From Cladopsammia gracilis (taxonomy: Eukaryota > Cnidaria > Anthozoa > Scleractinia > Dendrophylliidae): DNA of 64,000 bases. The DNA is taken from contig JAJGOT010000168.1 of the NCBI GenBank assembly GCA_022457155.1, forward strand, positions 62,001-126,000, in the 5' to 3' direction. A model generated the notes under the pieces. It was not told where the DNA came from. It was given only the letters and a program-made list of their open reading frames with translations, and did no database searches. The position numbers and the translations under genes are program-made. The number at the start of each line of letters is the position of its first letter. Positions within the stretch are counted from its first letter, which is position 1. This document shows positions 23,630 to 34,800 of this stretch, piece by piece.

Positions 23630-26600
23630 CTAGAGTAATGGTGCCCAGGTGCGATAATACTCTGGAAGTGCTTTTTTTGTAGTCGCTATTTCTTTAAGAA
23701 TTTTAAGTTTTTCTTGAACACTCAGTATAAAACATTCGAAATCTAAGACGTTTCCGCGAAGGCTTGTGCAAAAGATACAATATTTGGCAATTAATAGACA
23801 ATAGTTTAGTGTTTGCCAATGCTTTGTTCTATCATGCCAGCCGTAAAGTATATGGCTTGTAGTTAACGTTATTTTTTCATAAGTTTTTTGGTACCACCAG
23901 TTTTGAAACAGGGTCCAAAAATCAATTGTGAGAGCGCAGTTTATTAGCAGGTGATCTAAAGTTTGTTTCTCGGCATTGCATAAGTTGCATGTAGGGTTTT
24001 CTAAGAGGCCGTCTCGATGAAGTGAGACGCGGGTTGGGAGTATGTTTTGAATCACTTTGTATTGAAACATGATTATTTTTACTTCGTTTGTGACGGCGAA
24101 TGGCATGAGATAAACTTTCTGAATGGTCTTTTTTGTGAACCCGTGGCGAAGAATTTTGGTTTCAGCGGTGGGAGGAACGAAAACGGCTTTTAAAAGAGAG
24201 GAGTAAATACATCTAGTTGTCTGGGTGTTGACTGGTGTATTGTGTTCAAAATTCGGAGTTGGGCTTTTAAAATTGGCTTTCCACTCATTTGGAATTGCTT
24301 TAACCAGACCATAGTATGTCGTAAAAGGGACATTAAGATTGAATTTTAGAGCGAACTCGTGCAATTTCAAAAACTCACTGTTTTGGTTTAATATATCGCT
24401 TATTTTAGTAATGCCAGCGTTGTACCAATTGCTGTAAAAAACAGGTTTGTTTTCTATCAGGATTTTTCTGTTGTTCCACAATAATTCATTTCTAGGATGC
24501 GTTCCGCAATCGGTTTTCGTTGCGACTTTGAACTCATACCAATATTTTAGCATTATTTTATAAAAAGTGGGGAGTTTGTTGTCATTGTCAAGTATATTTG
24601 CTGGGAAGCTGCATTTTGTTAAAAAGACAAGATTTCCGTGTTTGTGCAAAAGATGATTAGGGATTATTTTCCAGGAAGCTTGTGAATCATCCTGAATTCT
24701 GCTTATCCAAGCTAGCTTCAGTGCCTTTTCCATGATTTTGAAATCACACATTTTCAAGCCGCCATCTTTTTTTTCTCCGATTAAGGTATTTCTTTTGATT
24801 TTAGGGGGTTTTCCGGACCAAATAAAGTTGAAGATTAATTTGTTGATTTCTTGGATATAGTGATCTGGAACAGGCAGTACAGAAGCGGAATAAACTAATT
24901 TAGAAATCCCAAGAGTCTTGACAATGTTAATCTTTCCGTAAAGAGTTAAATTTCTTCGTTTCCAAGTGTTCAACAATTTCTCCAGGTAAAGTATTTTTTC
25001 GCCAAAATTGAGTCTGTCAGCGTTTGTTTGATTGTAGGAAAAGAAAACACCGAGTGCGTTAATAGGTTCTTTTGGCCATTTAAAACCAAAAGGTTCATCT
25101 GTGTTATGTTTCCATTCTCCTAACCACATTGCTTCGGTTTTGGTAGTATTAATTTCTAGGCCGGAACATTCTTTAAAATCGTTTAATAGCTTTAATAGAC
25201 TTGTAACGGAGTCAAGGTCACGTACAAATACTGTTGTGTCGTCAGCATATTGAGTTACTTTTAGTTCGTGGTTGTTTACTTGGATACCTTTTATAGCCGG
25301 CTCGCTTCTTATAGCTCTAGAGAGAAGTTCTATGCCGAGGACAAAAAGGACGCCAGACAAAGGACAACCTTGTCTGACTCCCCGCTGTAAGGAGAAAAAG
25401 ACAGAGGAGTGGCCGTTGTTCACGACGCAACTTGTAACATTGTTATAGAATATTTTTATCCAGTTTTGGATGTCAAGGCCGAAGTTAAACATCCGGAGTG
25501 TTTCTTGAAGATAGTTCCATTCAATGGAATCAAAAGCTTTTTTAAAGTCCAAGAAAATAGCAATGCCTTTTTTATTTAGCTTGTCTGTGTAGTGTATTAG
25601 ATCGTAAATCAGTCGTACGTTTTCACCAATAAAGCGGCCCTTTACATAACCTGTTTGATTTGGGTTTATTAAGGTTGGCAGAACGTTTTCTATTCTCTTG
25701 GCTATAACTTTAGTGAGGATTTTGTAGTCAACGTTTAGGAGTGAGATTGGCCTAAGATTTTCTAGGATTGTTTTATCTTTAGATTTTTTTGGTATAAGCG
25801 AGATTATTCCTCGTCTTTGGCTTATAGAAAGTGTCCCGTAGTGAAAGGCGTAATTGTAGCTGGCAAGTAGGTCAAAGGAGATGTCTGACCAAACAAGTCG
25901 GTAGAATTCTGCTGGTAGACCATCGGTACCCGGAGATTTATTATTGCTGAAATCTTTGAGCGCGTTGATACATTCATCTTCGTTTACCAATCCTTCGCAG
26001 GATTTCATTTCTTCTTCGTTAAGTTCTGTTACATTTTCTGATTTAAAAAATGACGAATTCTTAATTGTTTGGTCATCTATGTTGTTGGAGCGGTACAGTA
26101 ACTCGTAAAAGTTTTTTTCTTCTTCTAAGATTTCAAATTGATCGTCTATATAGGAATTTTCACCTACTTTGAGTTTTGATACTGTTTTAATGTCGTGATG
26201 GCGTTTTTCTAAGCTATAGAAATATTTCGTATTACGTTCCCCTTCTTCGTACCATCTCACTTTGCTTCTTAGGATTGCGCCTTTTGTTCTCGTTAGCATG
26301 ATTTTTTTAAGAAGTGATCTAGCGCGTTGAATTTCGAGTATGATGTTTTTGTCGTGCGGAGTTTCTTCAGCTTTAGCTTGGAGGTTATTTAGTTTTTGGT
26401 GCAATATTTTTTCTTCATCTCGTTGTTTTTTCGCTTTTCGTTTAGAGTACTGAATGGTAAACCCTCTTATTTCCATTTTAATGAGGTCCCATTTTAGGCC
26501 TAAGTCTTGCGTATCTTTGTATTTATTTTTGAAGATTGGAATATTCAACTTCAGTGCTGATACGTACGCTTCGTCTTTAAGTAAGGCTGTGTTGAATTTC

Positions 26601-26683
26601 CAAAAGCCAGGACCCCTTTTTTGACTTTGGTGATTTGACTGCAGAGTAAAAGACACAGCAGAGTGGTCAGAATTCGGCATGTG
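23630..26683 (-). CDS. LINE ORF2, downstream part: end of endonuclease, reverse transcriptase, C-terminal Cys/His motif
   Basis: 1,016 codons, open from the insertion site to TAG. The first residues (PNSDHSAVS) carry the SDH motif that closes the AP endonuclease active site; the rest of that domain lies 9 kb away at 35657-36401. Reverse transcriptase blocks are FLDFKKAFDSIEW, GVRQGCPLSGVLFVLGIELL and the catalytic QYADDTTVFV at about residue 480. Near residue 900 a C-x2-C...H-x4-C motif (CNLCNAEKQTLDHLLINC) is typical of the L1 ORF2 end. The product would nick DNA and copy its own RNA. As it stands this half lacks its start and most of the endonuclease, so it is disrupted. Confidence 0.9.
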   Translation of the reverse strand, partial: HMPNSDHSAVSFTLQSNHQSQKRGPGFWKFNTALLKDEAYVSALKLNIPIFKNKYKDTQDLGLKWDLIKMEIRGFTIQYSKRKAKKQRDEEKILHQKLNNLQAKAEETPHDKNIILEIQRARSLLKKIMLTRTKGAILRSKVRWYEEGERNTKYFYSLEKRHHDIKTVSKLKVGENSYIDDQFEILEEEKNFYELLYRSNNIDDQTIKNSSFFKSENVTELNEEEMKSCEGLVNEDECINALKDFSNNKSPGTDGLPAEFYRLVWSDISFDLLASYNYAFHYGTLSISQRRGIISLIPKKSKDKTILENLRPISLLNVDYKILTKVIAKRIENVLPTLINPNQTGYVKGRFIGENVRLIYDLIHYTDKLNKKGIAIFLDFKKAFDSIEWNYLQETLRMFNFGLDIQNWIKIFYNNVTSCVVNNGHSSVFFSLQRGVRQGCPLSGVLFVLGIELLSRAIRSEPAIKGIQVNNHELKVTQYADDTTVFVRDLDSVTSLLKLLNDFKECSGLEINTTKTEAMWLGEWKHNTDEPFGFKWPKEPINALGVFFSYNQTNADRLNFGEKILYLEKLLNTWKRRNLTLYGKINIVKTLGISKLVYSASVLPVPDHYIQEINKLIFNFIWSGKPPKIKRNTLIGEKKDGGLKMCDFKIMEKALKLAWISRIQDDSQASWKIIPNHLLHKHGNLVFLTKCSFPANILDNDNKLPTFYKIMLKYWYEFKVATKTDCGTHPRNELLWNNRKILIENKPVFYSNWYNAGITKISDILNQNSEFLKLHEFALKFNLNVPFTTYYGLVKAIPNEWKANFKSPTPNFEHNTPVNTQTTRCIYSSLLKAVFVPPTAETKILRHGFTKKTIQKVYLMPFAVTNEVKIIMFQYKVIQNILPTRVSLHRDGLLENPTCNLCNAEKQTLDHLLINCALTIDFWTLFQNWWYQKTYEKITLTTSHILYGWHDRTKHWQTLNYCLLIAKYCIFCTSLRGNVLDFECFILSVQEKLKILKEIATTKKALPEYYRTWAPLL
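26678..26683. repeat. Target-site duplication CATGTG, left copy
   Basis: CATGTG directly abuts the terminal AGTAGTATGTGAC of the palindromic element. The identical hexamer stands at 35657-35662. Removing the element and one hexamer leaves the LINE ORF2 frame continuous. Confidence 0.93.
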
Positions 26684-27657
26684 AGTAGTATGTGACGGAT
26701 GACTAGACCAATTTTATTCATATATGCAGCAGCTCTGAGTTAATGAGGTAGGACCTGTTTGAACAAGGAAACTGGACAAACCGGTTTTGAGGTAATGAGA
26801 TGCAGGTCATGTGCGTACAGGGGAGGGAAAACTGAATTTAATTACGTCAGCGTAATGAGAAGGAGGTTTACTAAAATGAGCTTTGTAAGAGAGAAGTGTG
26901 TGGTATGATAGTACTACGATTCCACCCAACCATCCGGGTGATGGTGTGAATATATAGCCAAAAGAACAATGGGGAGGGTGTAAACCAATGAGGAGTAACT
27001 GTCAAACCAGTTTAAATCAGGTTGAACATGTATATATCTGAACTGGTTTTATTGACTGGACTAACAGGTTTTTTTCCCTGCGCTATGATTTTATTTACCC
27101 CATCTCCCTGAAGGTTGAACTCACAACAAAGGACATTGATTCCAATCAGGTTTTCACAACAAAGACACGACACAATATTTCATGGAATCAAAATTATTTT
27201 ATTGAGTAAACAAAACCAAAGATTACAAACAGTTCTGTTTTCAAAGATTGTGACGTTGATGTTTATTTTACACGCCATCTTCAATCAATTTTCCAAGGTC
27301 TCTTTACACTATGATTTAATTCTGCTAAATTGTCTCTGAAGTGAAGGTCGTTTGATCTTGTTTTTATTTTTAACGACCACGTCCGCTTCAGTTTTAAGCA
27401 TTGTTTGGTTTTAAAAAGCGAAATGTGTCTTTGCAATGCGTTTGGCTTGAACACTAAATATGCGTTAACGGTTCTTTTAAAGAGTTAAACAAAATTCAAT
27501 TTGTGAGTGCATTTACTTTGCCAATGATTTGAACTAAAGAAGCTTATTGTAAACAAAATATAAACTCAATGCAAGCATGGCTTAAAAGGAAGCACGAGAA
27601 TTTTTATCATCGAATGCAAAACACACATTTAGTAAAAATAGATCAAAAACAATATAG

Positions 27658-27729
27658 TGCCTTGACCAGGATTCGAACCTGGGTTACTACGGCCACAACG
27701 CAGTGTCTTAACCACTAGAAAATCAAAGC
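27658..27729 (-). tRNA. tRNA-His (GTG)-like gene, left arm
   Basis: 72 nt. Paired acceptor stem (GCTTTGA with TCAAGGC, one G-T pair), anticodon loop TTGTGGC giving GTG, T arm CCAGG-TTCGAAT-CCTGG, perfect B box GGTTCGAATCC. A run of five A on the plus strand (27645-27649) would be a T5 pol III terminator. Weak points: the 10-25 pair is a T-C mismatch and the A box deviates at two conserved positions, so function is uncertain. Confidence 0.72.
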
Positions 27730-28369
27730 GGTAGATACTATAAGTGGATAAAACTAATAAGAGGGTTTCGAAGCATTCAAGTTCATAATCAACCGCTAAA
27801 TCTCAATAAAATTGTGCACTATAATAAACGCTTTTTACTTTACTAAAATCCACAATATTCTTGTACCCGCTACATCTCTAGACGCTATGTATTTTGAGTT
27901 TCCCAGCCAACTCTCCGATAGATGAAAACAAACTGAACGAAAAAAAAAAGAACAAAACGTTCCGTTACTTCAGTCGTTATATTAATTTCTTTCTCTCACA
28001 CTGAGCTAAATTTGCATGAGAAATTAACACCTCGGTCAAAAACAAAACAGCCATGCTTAGACAACAAAGCCACACGTTTAATAATAACAAAACTCATCAA
28101 AGTTATATCAAATCGTTATGTCGACAAAAGCGGTTTTTATTTACAACCATTCAAATCCATGCACAGCACAGTCAAATGATAAGGAAATCAACGATCGTCT
28201 TCTTCCTTGAAATACTTTTAACGCTTGGTTATATCAATAAAAAAAACGGATTCGCACTTTTACAGTTATCGTCCAATAAATTAACTTGTTGGATTCGAGG
28301 CTGTTTTCGGAAATCCTTGATCACATTTATTTTTAATAAAGTAACCAGATAACCAAAGCAAAGTTGCAT

Positions 28370-29395
28370 GTCCAAACGAATAACAACAAACAATATACGT
28401 ACCGCTTTATATTAAATTTAACAACTTTACTCGAAAGAAAAGTAACTGGGCTGCGATTGTTTAAAGCGTGACGAATGAACGTTCAATTAGTGATAACAGT
28501 TTAGGAACGAATTAACAATGCTTTTCTTAAAGTCAAGGATTGTTTGAATGCGCAGCGCTATTCGCGTACCAACGGCGAACCTTTCCTGCCAGTTGAATTT
28601 AAGCGGCTATTTATAAAAACATAATGAGCTAAAACAACTTCTGTTTAAACAACGTGTAAACGTAAGCGTTGCTTCAAACATATCGAAAGCATGTTCTCAT
28701 GGAATGGAAAAATATAAGCTACATGAAGTTATATTACACGTAGCGAAACCTAGCGAGCGTTCCGCTGTTTATTTGTGGAACTTCTTTAGACAAGTTAAAC
28801 AATAAACTTGAAAGCCATTGTTATCAATTGCCAACTTTGAGCGTAATTGACATGCAGAGGAAACGTTTAGGAAACGCGAGGCTTATTATTGGGAAAGCAG
28901 GGCAATTTTTTTTTTTGGTTTCACAGGGAGACATTTTCTTAAGAAAGTGATTGGCCATAACAACAACACTATGTATTTGAGCAAACGCTAAAATGTTCTC
29001 TATTTTAACAAGCTTTAATTAGCACTGAAACAAAGTTAACAATGTCTTTAAAGTAATTTACTGTGAATACTATTTACAACAACCGAAACGGCCATTCATC
29101 ATTCGAAAAGTCTACTTTCCAACTAAAAGCCTTTTTCTGCGGTACGATTAGAGAATCAAAAAACGCAAGGCAAAGTTACATGTTCAAACGAATAACAGCA
29201 AACAATGTATTTTTAATTTACCAACATACACATCACAAGTTTACTTTACGCGACAGAAAAGTAACTGGGCTGTGATTCTTTTAAGCGGTAACGAATTAAG
29301 GGTGAATTAATGATAACAGTTTAGGGACGAATTAGCAATGCTTTTCTTAAAGTCGAAGATTGTTTGGATGCGCAGCGCTATTCGCGTGCTAAAGA
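28370..29395. repeat. Internal direct repeat pair in the left arm
   Basis: About 28370-28600 and 29175-29395 are diverged direct copies starting CATGT(C/T)CAAACGAATAAC, sharing AAAGTAACTGGGCTG and ending GCGCAGCGCTATTCGCGT. The right arm has the same pair inverted (about 32945-33175 and 33740-33970). Confidence 0.75.
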
Positions 29396-29954
29396 GAAAC
29401 GACACGAGTTCAAAATACTCTTTTTAACTTCAATTAAGCTGTCTCAAGGGTAATTGAACTATTCATTTGTATTTGCATACTGGTGAAAGCACAAGATTGT
29501 AATAAGACATTACGTAATGTTTGTGTAAAAATATGTGATTTTGTTGGTCCGTATTACCGTTCGCACTAAATTTTTGCGGGTTCTAATTTTTCTAATTTAT
29601 ATTCCCGCAAACATTTTCTCCTTAAAAAATCACGGCTCCGCTGTCGAAACTATATACAAACTGATCATTATTTAGTAATAAACGTAATGTAAAATCGTGT
29701 TGGTGCCCATTTACTAAATAAACGTCTCTTTCGTTAAGAAAATGCCACTGATAACTCGAGTGATAATGCATCAAATTGTTCCGTTGTTATTGCTGATCGA
29801 TCCATTGCCAGAGAATCAAATCAGCCACACTGACTAGGGTACAAAAGTTAGTTCCTGCAAAACACCAAAATTTAAAAGTTACCGAAACGACAAACAATGG
29901 CTTGGAGTCATTCAGCGCGAATTCATGAGCAAAAAGACCGACCTCCCTGGAGTA

Positions 29955-30232
29955 GCTCATTGAACTCAGAGCAACTCAGAACATTTGAGTGAGAAACTCA
30001 GAGTACTTGAGCGAGCAACTAAGACCATTTGATTGAGCAACTCAGAGCGGTTGAGTGCGCAACTCAGAGTAACTCAGAGCAACTCAGAGTCAGAGTAACT
30101 CAGAGCGACTCAGAGTAACTCAGAGTAACTCAGAGCAACTCAGAGTAACTCAGAGTAACTCAGAGTAACTCAGAGTAACTCAGAGCAACTTAGAGAAACT
30201 CAGAGTATCTCAGAGTTACTCAGAGCAACTCA
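29955..30232. repeat. 10-bp CTCAGAGTAA minisatellite, left arm
   Basis: Many copies of AACTCAGAG(T/C), with longer imperfect units (TTGAGTGAGC) at the outer end. The inverted counterpart is at 32165-32400, where copy number and order differ. The array has changed length since the arms separated. Confidence 0.85.
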
Positions 30233-30398
30233 AACGATGATACAGGGTCGATAACAGATGAGACTTACTGTTTTAAGAGTAATTTAAAAAACGCTCTTGC
30301 TGTTTGACCTCCTTGTCGATCTGTGTTTAGTCAGTTTGACATAAGACCAGTCTCAGCAGAGGTCAAAGACTACAATACTCAATATTTCAAGAATGACA

Positions 30399-30404
30399 TT
30401 TATT
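30399..30404 (-). terminator. Polyadenylation signal of the central gene
   Basis: AATAAA on the minus strand, 57 bp after the stop codon at 30461. It lies within the inverted repeat and therefore also exists in the right arm. Confidence 0.6.
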
Positions 30405-30460
30405 AAAGACAATTGCAAAACAATGCATTACAGAAAATCCATTCTCCGTCTAATTCATTT

Positions 30461-30967
30461 TTAATGGAATTGATCTGACGTTGTATAAAAACTATCGTAA
30501 TATTTTCTCTTTCTTGCTGTGTAAGTCAAGTCTTCATCTTCATTCGACGTTTCTTTAGGTACTAGGTCCTCCTGGTCAAACAGTCTGTTCAATAAATATT
30601 TTCGTGTATTGACTGCTGCCTCAGCGGCCTCCGAATAATCCATATCATCATCTTGCATAAAGCTATGCAATGTTTTCATGATCTTTTTATGCAGTGGGTC
30701 AGTTCTAAGATCACGATACCACTTTAGATAGTGCAGATACAACCTTCGTAGCCTCTTTCTGTAAACAGGGAGTAAAAGATTAGATGCTTGAACCTCCGCA
30801 ACGTCTTGTGGCAAACCCTGCATCATGTTTTCTTTCACCTGCTCTTCCCAGGTAGAGCTAAGATCATTAATAACTTCCTCACGTAACTTATCCCAAGGAT
30901 CAGTATCATCATTTTCGGCGTCACTAGCTATGCTTTTCTGGTCTTCGTCTTCGTCATCATCACCCTT

Positions 30968-31025
<58 letters not shown>

Positions 31026-31321
31026 CCAACATCATTATCACCGTTATCTTTCTCTTCTTCTTCTTCTTCTTCTTCTTCTTCTTCTTCTTCTGCTGCTGCT
31101 TCTTCTTTTAATTTCTCTTTCTCCATCCGACGCATTGCCTTTTCATATTCCTCAAATTCGTTTCCATCATAAACATTATCTGGAGAAGTCTCTCTCGTTC
31201 TATACTGGCTTGTCATCTCTTCTTGGTCTTGCTCTGGACGTTTATTACAACCTTGCTTCTCGTGTCGATCTCTGTTGTATTTTCGGCTGAAAACTCTTTC
31301 ACAGAATTGACAAGAATTCAT
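30461..31321 (-). CDS. C2HC zinc-finger, acidic protein (286 aa), sole gene of the palindromic element
   Basis: Start ATG at 31321 with a TATA-like box about 70 bp upstream and AATAAA after the stop: a complete compact gene. Residues 4-25 form a single finger, C4-x2-C7-x12-H20-x4-C25, like a classical C2H2 finger with the last His replaced by Cys. Residues 28-140 are charged and disordered, with runs of Glu and then 16 or more Asp, encoded by GAA/GAT-type triplet repeats. Residues 140-250 look helical (DPWDKLREEV, LLPVYRKRLRRLYLHYLKWY, EAAEAAVNTRKYLLNRLF). I do not recognise the C-terminal domain with certainty. A role in binding element DNA or regulating transcription is inference from the finger. 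The last 20 or so codons lie inside the inverted repeat. Confidence 0.8.
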
Positions 31322-31388
31322 ATTGATCCACGATGGTTACTTGATGTTGACTTGTTGTAAAATGAGTACGGCGACATCGCCTTGCTCA

Positions 31389-31396
31389 TTTATATA
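31389..31396 (-). promoter_or_regulatory. TATA box of the central gene
   Basis: CTATATAAA on the minus strand about 70 bp before the ATG, preceded by an AP-1-like TGACTCA. It is in the single-copy centre, so only one promoter exists. Confidence 0.55.
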
Positions 31397-31850
31397 GCTG
31401 AGTCACTCAAAAGGGTTTTTGTTAATTTAGTATGCCCCTTTGTTACAAACGAGGTCAATTGTACTTGACATTAGCCTAAAATAAAAATTGTGAAACCTTA
31501 TACCAAACACGAAAAACCAGTACAACTCGTTCCAAAAATATATATAATAGGCAAAGTTATCAAACGTATAACTGCCACTGTCTTATTTACCGTATCTAAT
31601 AAATTTCCTGTGGTTACAACTAACCATTAACGATTTAACGAGATTAATTTTATAAGAAGTGGCCCTGATACAGGACAGAAAACGTTTTCCGGAAATCAAC
31701 GTTGTGCTTAGAGACGTCTCCATAAATTTAAAATGAAAGATCAATTTCCATCGTACCAGTTTCTACATATTATCACACAGGATGGAAGGTATGTCAAGCA
31801 TCTTTAATATTGAATGTTGAAAAACATTTTACAAACATTTATAATAACAC

Positions 31851-34800
31851 AGCAAGAAAGAGAAAATATTACGATAGTTTTTATACAACGTCAGATCAAT
31901 TCCATTAAAAAATGAATTAGCCGGAGAAGGGATTTTCTGTAATGCATTGTTTTGCAATTGTCTTTAATAAATGTCATTCTTGAAATATTGAGTATTGTAG
32001 TCTTTGACCTCTGCTGAGACTGGTCTTATGTCAAACTGACTAAACACAGATCGACAAGGAGGTCAAGCAGCAAGAGTGTTTTTTAGATTACTCTTAAAAC
32101 AGTCTGTTAAAACTTATCTTATTTACTCTTAAAACTCATCTGTTGTCGATCCTGTATCATCGTTTGAATTGCTCTGAGTTACTCCGAGTTACTCTGAGTT
32201 GCTCTGAGTTACTCTGAGCTACTCTGAGTTGCTCTGAGTCGCTCTGAGTTACTCTGACTCTGAGTTGCTCCGAGTTGCTCTAAGTCGGTTGCGCACTCAA
32301 CCGCTCTGAGTTGCTCAATCAAATGGTCTTAGTTGCTCGCTCAAGTACTCTGAGTTTCTCAATCAAATGTTCTGAGTTGCTCCGAGTTACAATGAGCTAG
32401 TCCAGGGGGTCGGACTAAGTTGCTCTTGAATTCGCGCTGAATGACTCCAATCTGTTGTTTGTCGTTTCAGTAACTTTTCAATTTTGGTGTTTTGCCCTAG
32501 TCAGTGTGGCTGATTTGATTCTCTGGCAATGAATCGATCAGCAATAACAACGGAACCATTTGATGCATTATCACTCGAGTTATCAGTGGCATTTTCTTAT
32601 CGAATGAGACGTTTATTTAGTGAATGGGCACCAACACGATTTTACATTACGTTTATTACTAAATAATGATCAGTTTGTATATAGTTTCGACAGCGGAGCC
32701 GTTATTTTTTTAAGAAGAACATGTTTGCGGGAATATAAATTAGAAAAATTAGAACCCGCAAAAAATTAGTGCGAACGGTAATACGGACCAACAAAATCAC
32801 ATATTTTTACACAAACATTACGTAATGTCTTATTACAATCTCGTGCTTTCAACAGTATGCAAATACAAATGAATAGTTCAATTACCCTTGAGACAGCTTA
32901 ATTGTAGTTAAAAAGAGTATTTTGAACTCGTGTCGTTTCAATTTAGCACGCGAATAGCGCTGCGCATCCAAACAATCTTCGACTTTAAGAAAAGCATTGC
33001 TAATTCGTCCCTAAACTGTTATCATTAATTCACCCTTAATTCGTTACCGCTTAAAAGAATCACAGCCCAGTTACTTTTCTGTCGCGTAAAGTAAACTTGT
33101 GATGTGTATGTTGGTAAATTACAAAGCGGGTACATTGTTTGCTGTTATTCGTTTGAACATGTAACTTTGCCTTGCGTTTTTTGATTCTCTAATCGTACCG
33201 CAGAAAAAGGCTTTTAGTTGGAAAGTAGACTTTTCGAATGATGAATGGCCGTTTCGGTTGTTGTAAATAGTATTCACAGTAAATTACTTTAAAGACATTG
33301 TTAACTTTGTTTCAGTGCTAATTAAAGCTTGTTAAAATAGAGAACATTTTAGCGTTTGCTCAAATACATAGTGTTGTTGTTATGGCCAATCACTTTCTTA
33401 AGAAAATGTCTCCCTGTGAAACCAAAAAAAAAAATTGCCCTGCTTTCCCAATAATAAGCCTCGCGTTTCCTAAACGTTTCCTCTGCATGTCAATTACGCT
33501 CAAAGTTGGCAATTGATAACAATGGCTTTCAAGTTTATTGTTTAACTTGTCTAAAGAAGTTCCACAAATAAACAGCGGAACGCTCGCTAGGTTTCGCTAC
33601 GTGTAATATAACTTCATGTAGCTTATATTTTTCCATTCCATGAGAACATGCTTTCGATATGTTTGAAGCAACGCTTACGTTTACACGTTGTTTAAACAGA
33701 AGTTGTTTTAGCTCATTATGTTTTTATAAATAGCCGCTTAAATTCAACTGGCAGGAAAGGTTCGCCGTTGGTACGCGAATAGCGCTGCGCATTCAAACAA
33801 TCCTTGACTTTAAGAAAAGCATTGTTAATTCGTTCCTAAACTGTTATCACTAATTGAACGTTCATTCGTCACGCTTTAAACAATCGCAGCCCAGTTACTT
33901 TTCTTTCGAGTAAAGTTGTTAAATTTAATATAAAGCGGTACGTATATTGTTTGTTGTTATTCGTTTGGACATGCAACTTTGCTTTGGTTATCTGGTTACT
34001 TTATTAAAAATAAATGTGATCAAGGATTTCCGAAAACAGCCTCGAATCCAACAAGTTAATTTATTGGACGATAACTGTAAAAGTGCGAATCCGTTTTTTT
34101 TATTGATATAACCAAGCGTTAAAAGTATTTCAAGGAAGAAGACGATCGTTGATTTCCTTATCATTTGACTGTGCTGTGCATGGATTTGAATGGTTGTAAA
34201 TAAAAACCGCTTTTGTCGACATAACGATTTGATATAACTTTGATGAGTTTTGTTATTATTAAACGTGTGGCTTTGTTGTCTAAGCATGGCTGTTTTGTTT
34301 TTGACCGAGGTGTTAATTTCTCATGCAAATTTAGCTCAGTGTGAGAGAAAGAAATTAATATAACGACTGAAGTAACGGAACGTTTTGTTCTTTTTTTTTT
34401 CGTTCAGTTTGTTTTCATCTATCGGAGAGTTGGCTGGGAAACTCAAAATACATAGCGTCTAGAGATGTAGCGGGTACAAGAATATTGTGGATTTTAGTAA
34501 AGTAAAAAGCGTTTATTATAGTGCACAATTTTATTGAGATTTAGCGGTTGATTATGAACTTGAATGCTTCGAAACCCTCTTATTAGTTTTATCCACTTAT
34601 AGTATCTACCGCTTTGATTTTCTAGTGGTTAAGACACTGCGTTGTGGCCGTAGTAACCCAGGTTCGAATCCTGGTCAAGGCACTATATTGTTTTTGATCT
34701 ATTTTTACTAAATGTGTGTTTTGCATTCGATGATAAAAATTCTCGTGCTTCCTTTTAAGCCATGCTTGCATTGAGTTTATATTTTATTTACAATAAGCTT

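Larger units (their letters stand above)
26684..30521 (+). repeat. Left terminal inverted repeat
   Basis: Outer about 2.6 kb nearly identical to the right arm (one visible mismatch in the first 100 bp). Identical 74- and 99-codon ORFs occur in both arms (27115-27339 and 28053-28352 here); I see no sign that they are genes. The inner part, with the CTCAGAGTAA repeats, has diverged more. Confidence 0.93.

Noticed and set aside
28053..28352. 99-codon ORF present in both arms of the palindrome (also 33988-34287)
   Set aside because: Its identity between arms follows from the inverted repeat; there is no domain, promoter or codon signal.
30825..31172. Poly-serine ORF on the plus strand
   Set aside because: Shadow of the Glu/Asp runs of the real gene on the minus strand.
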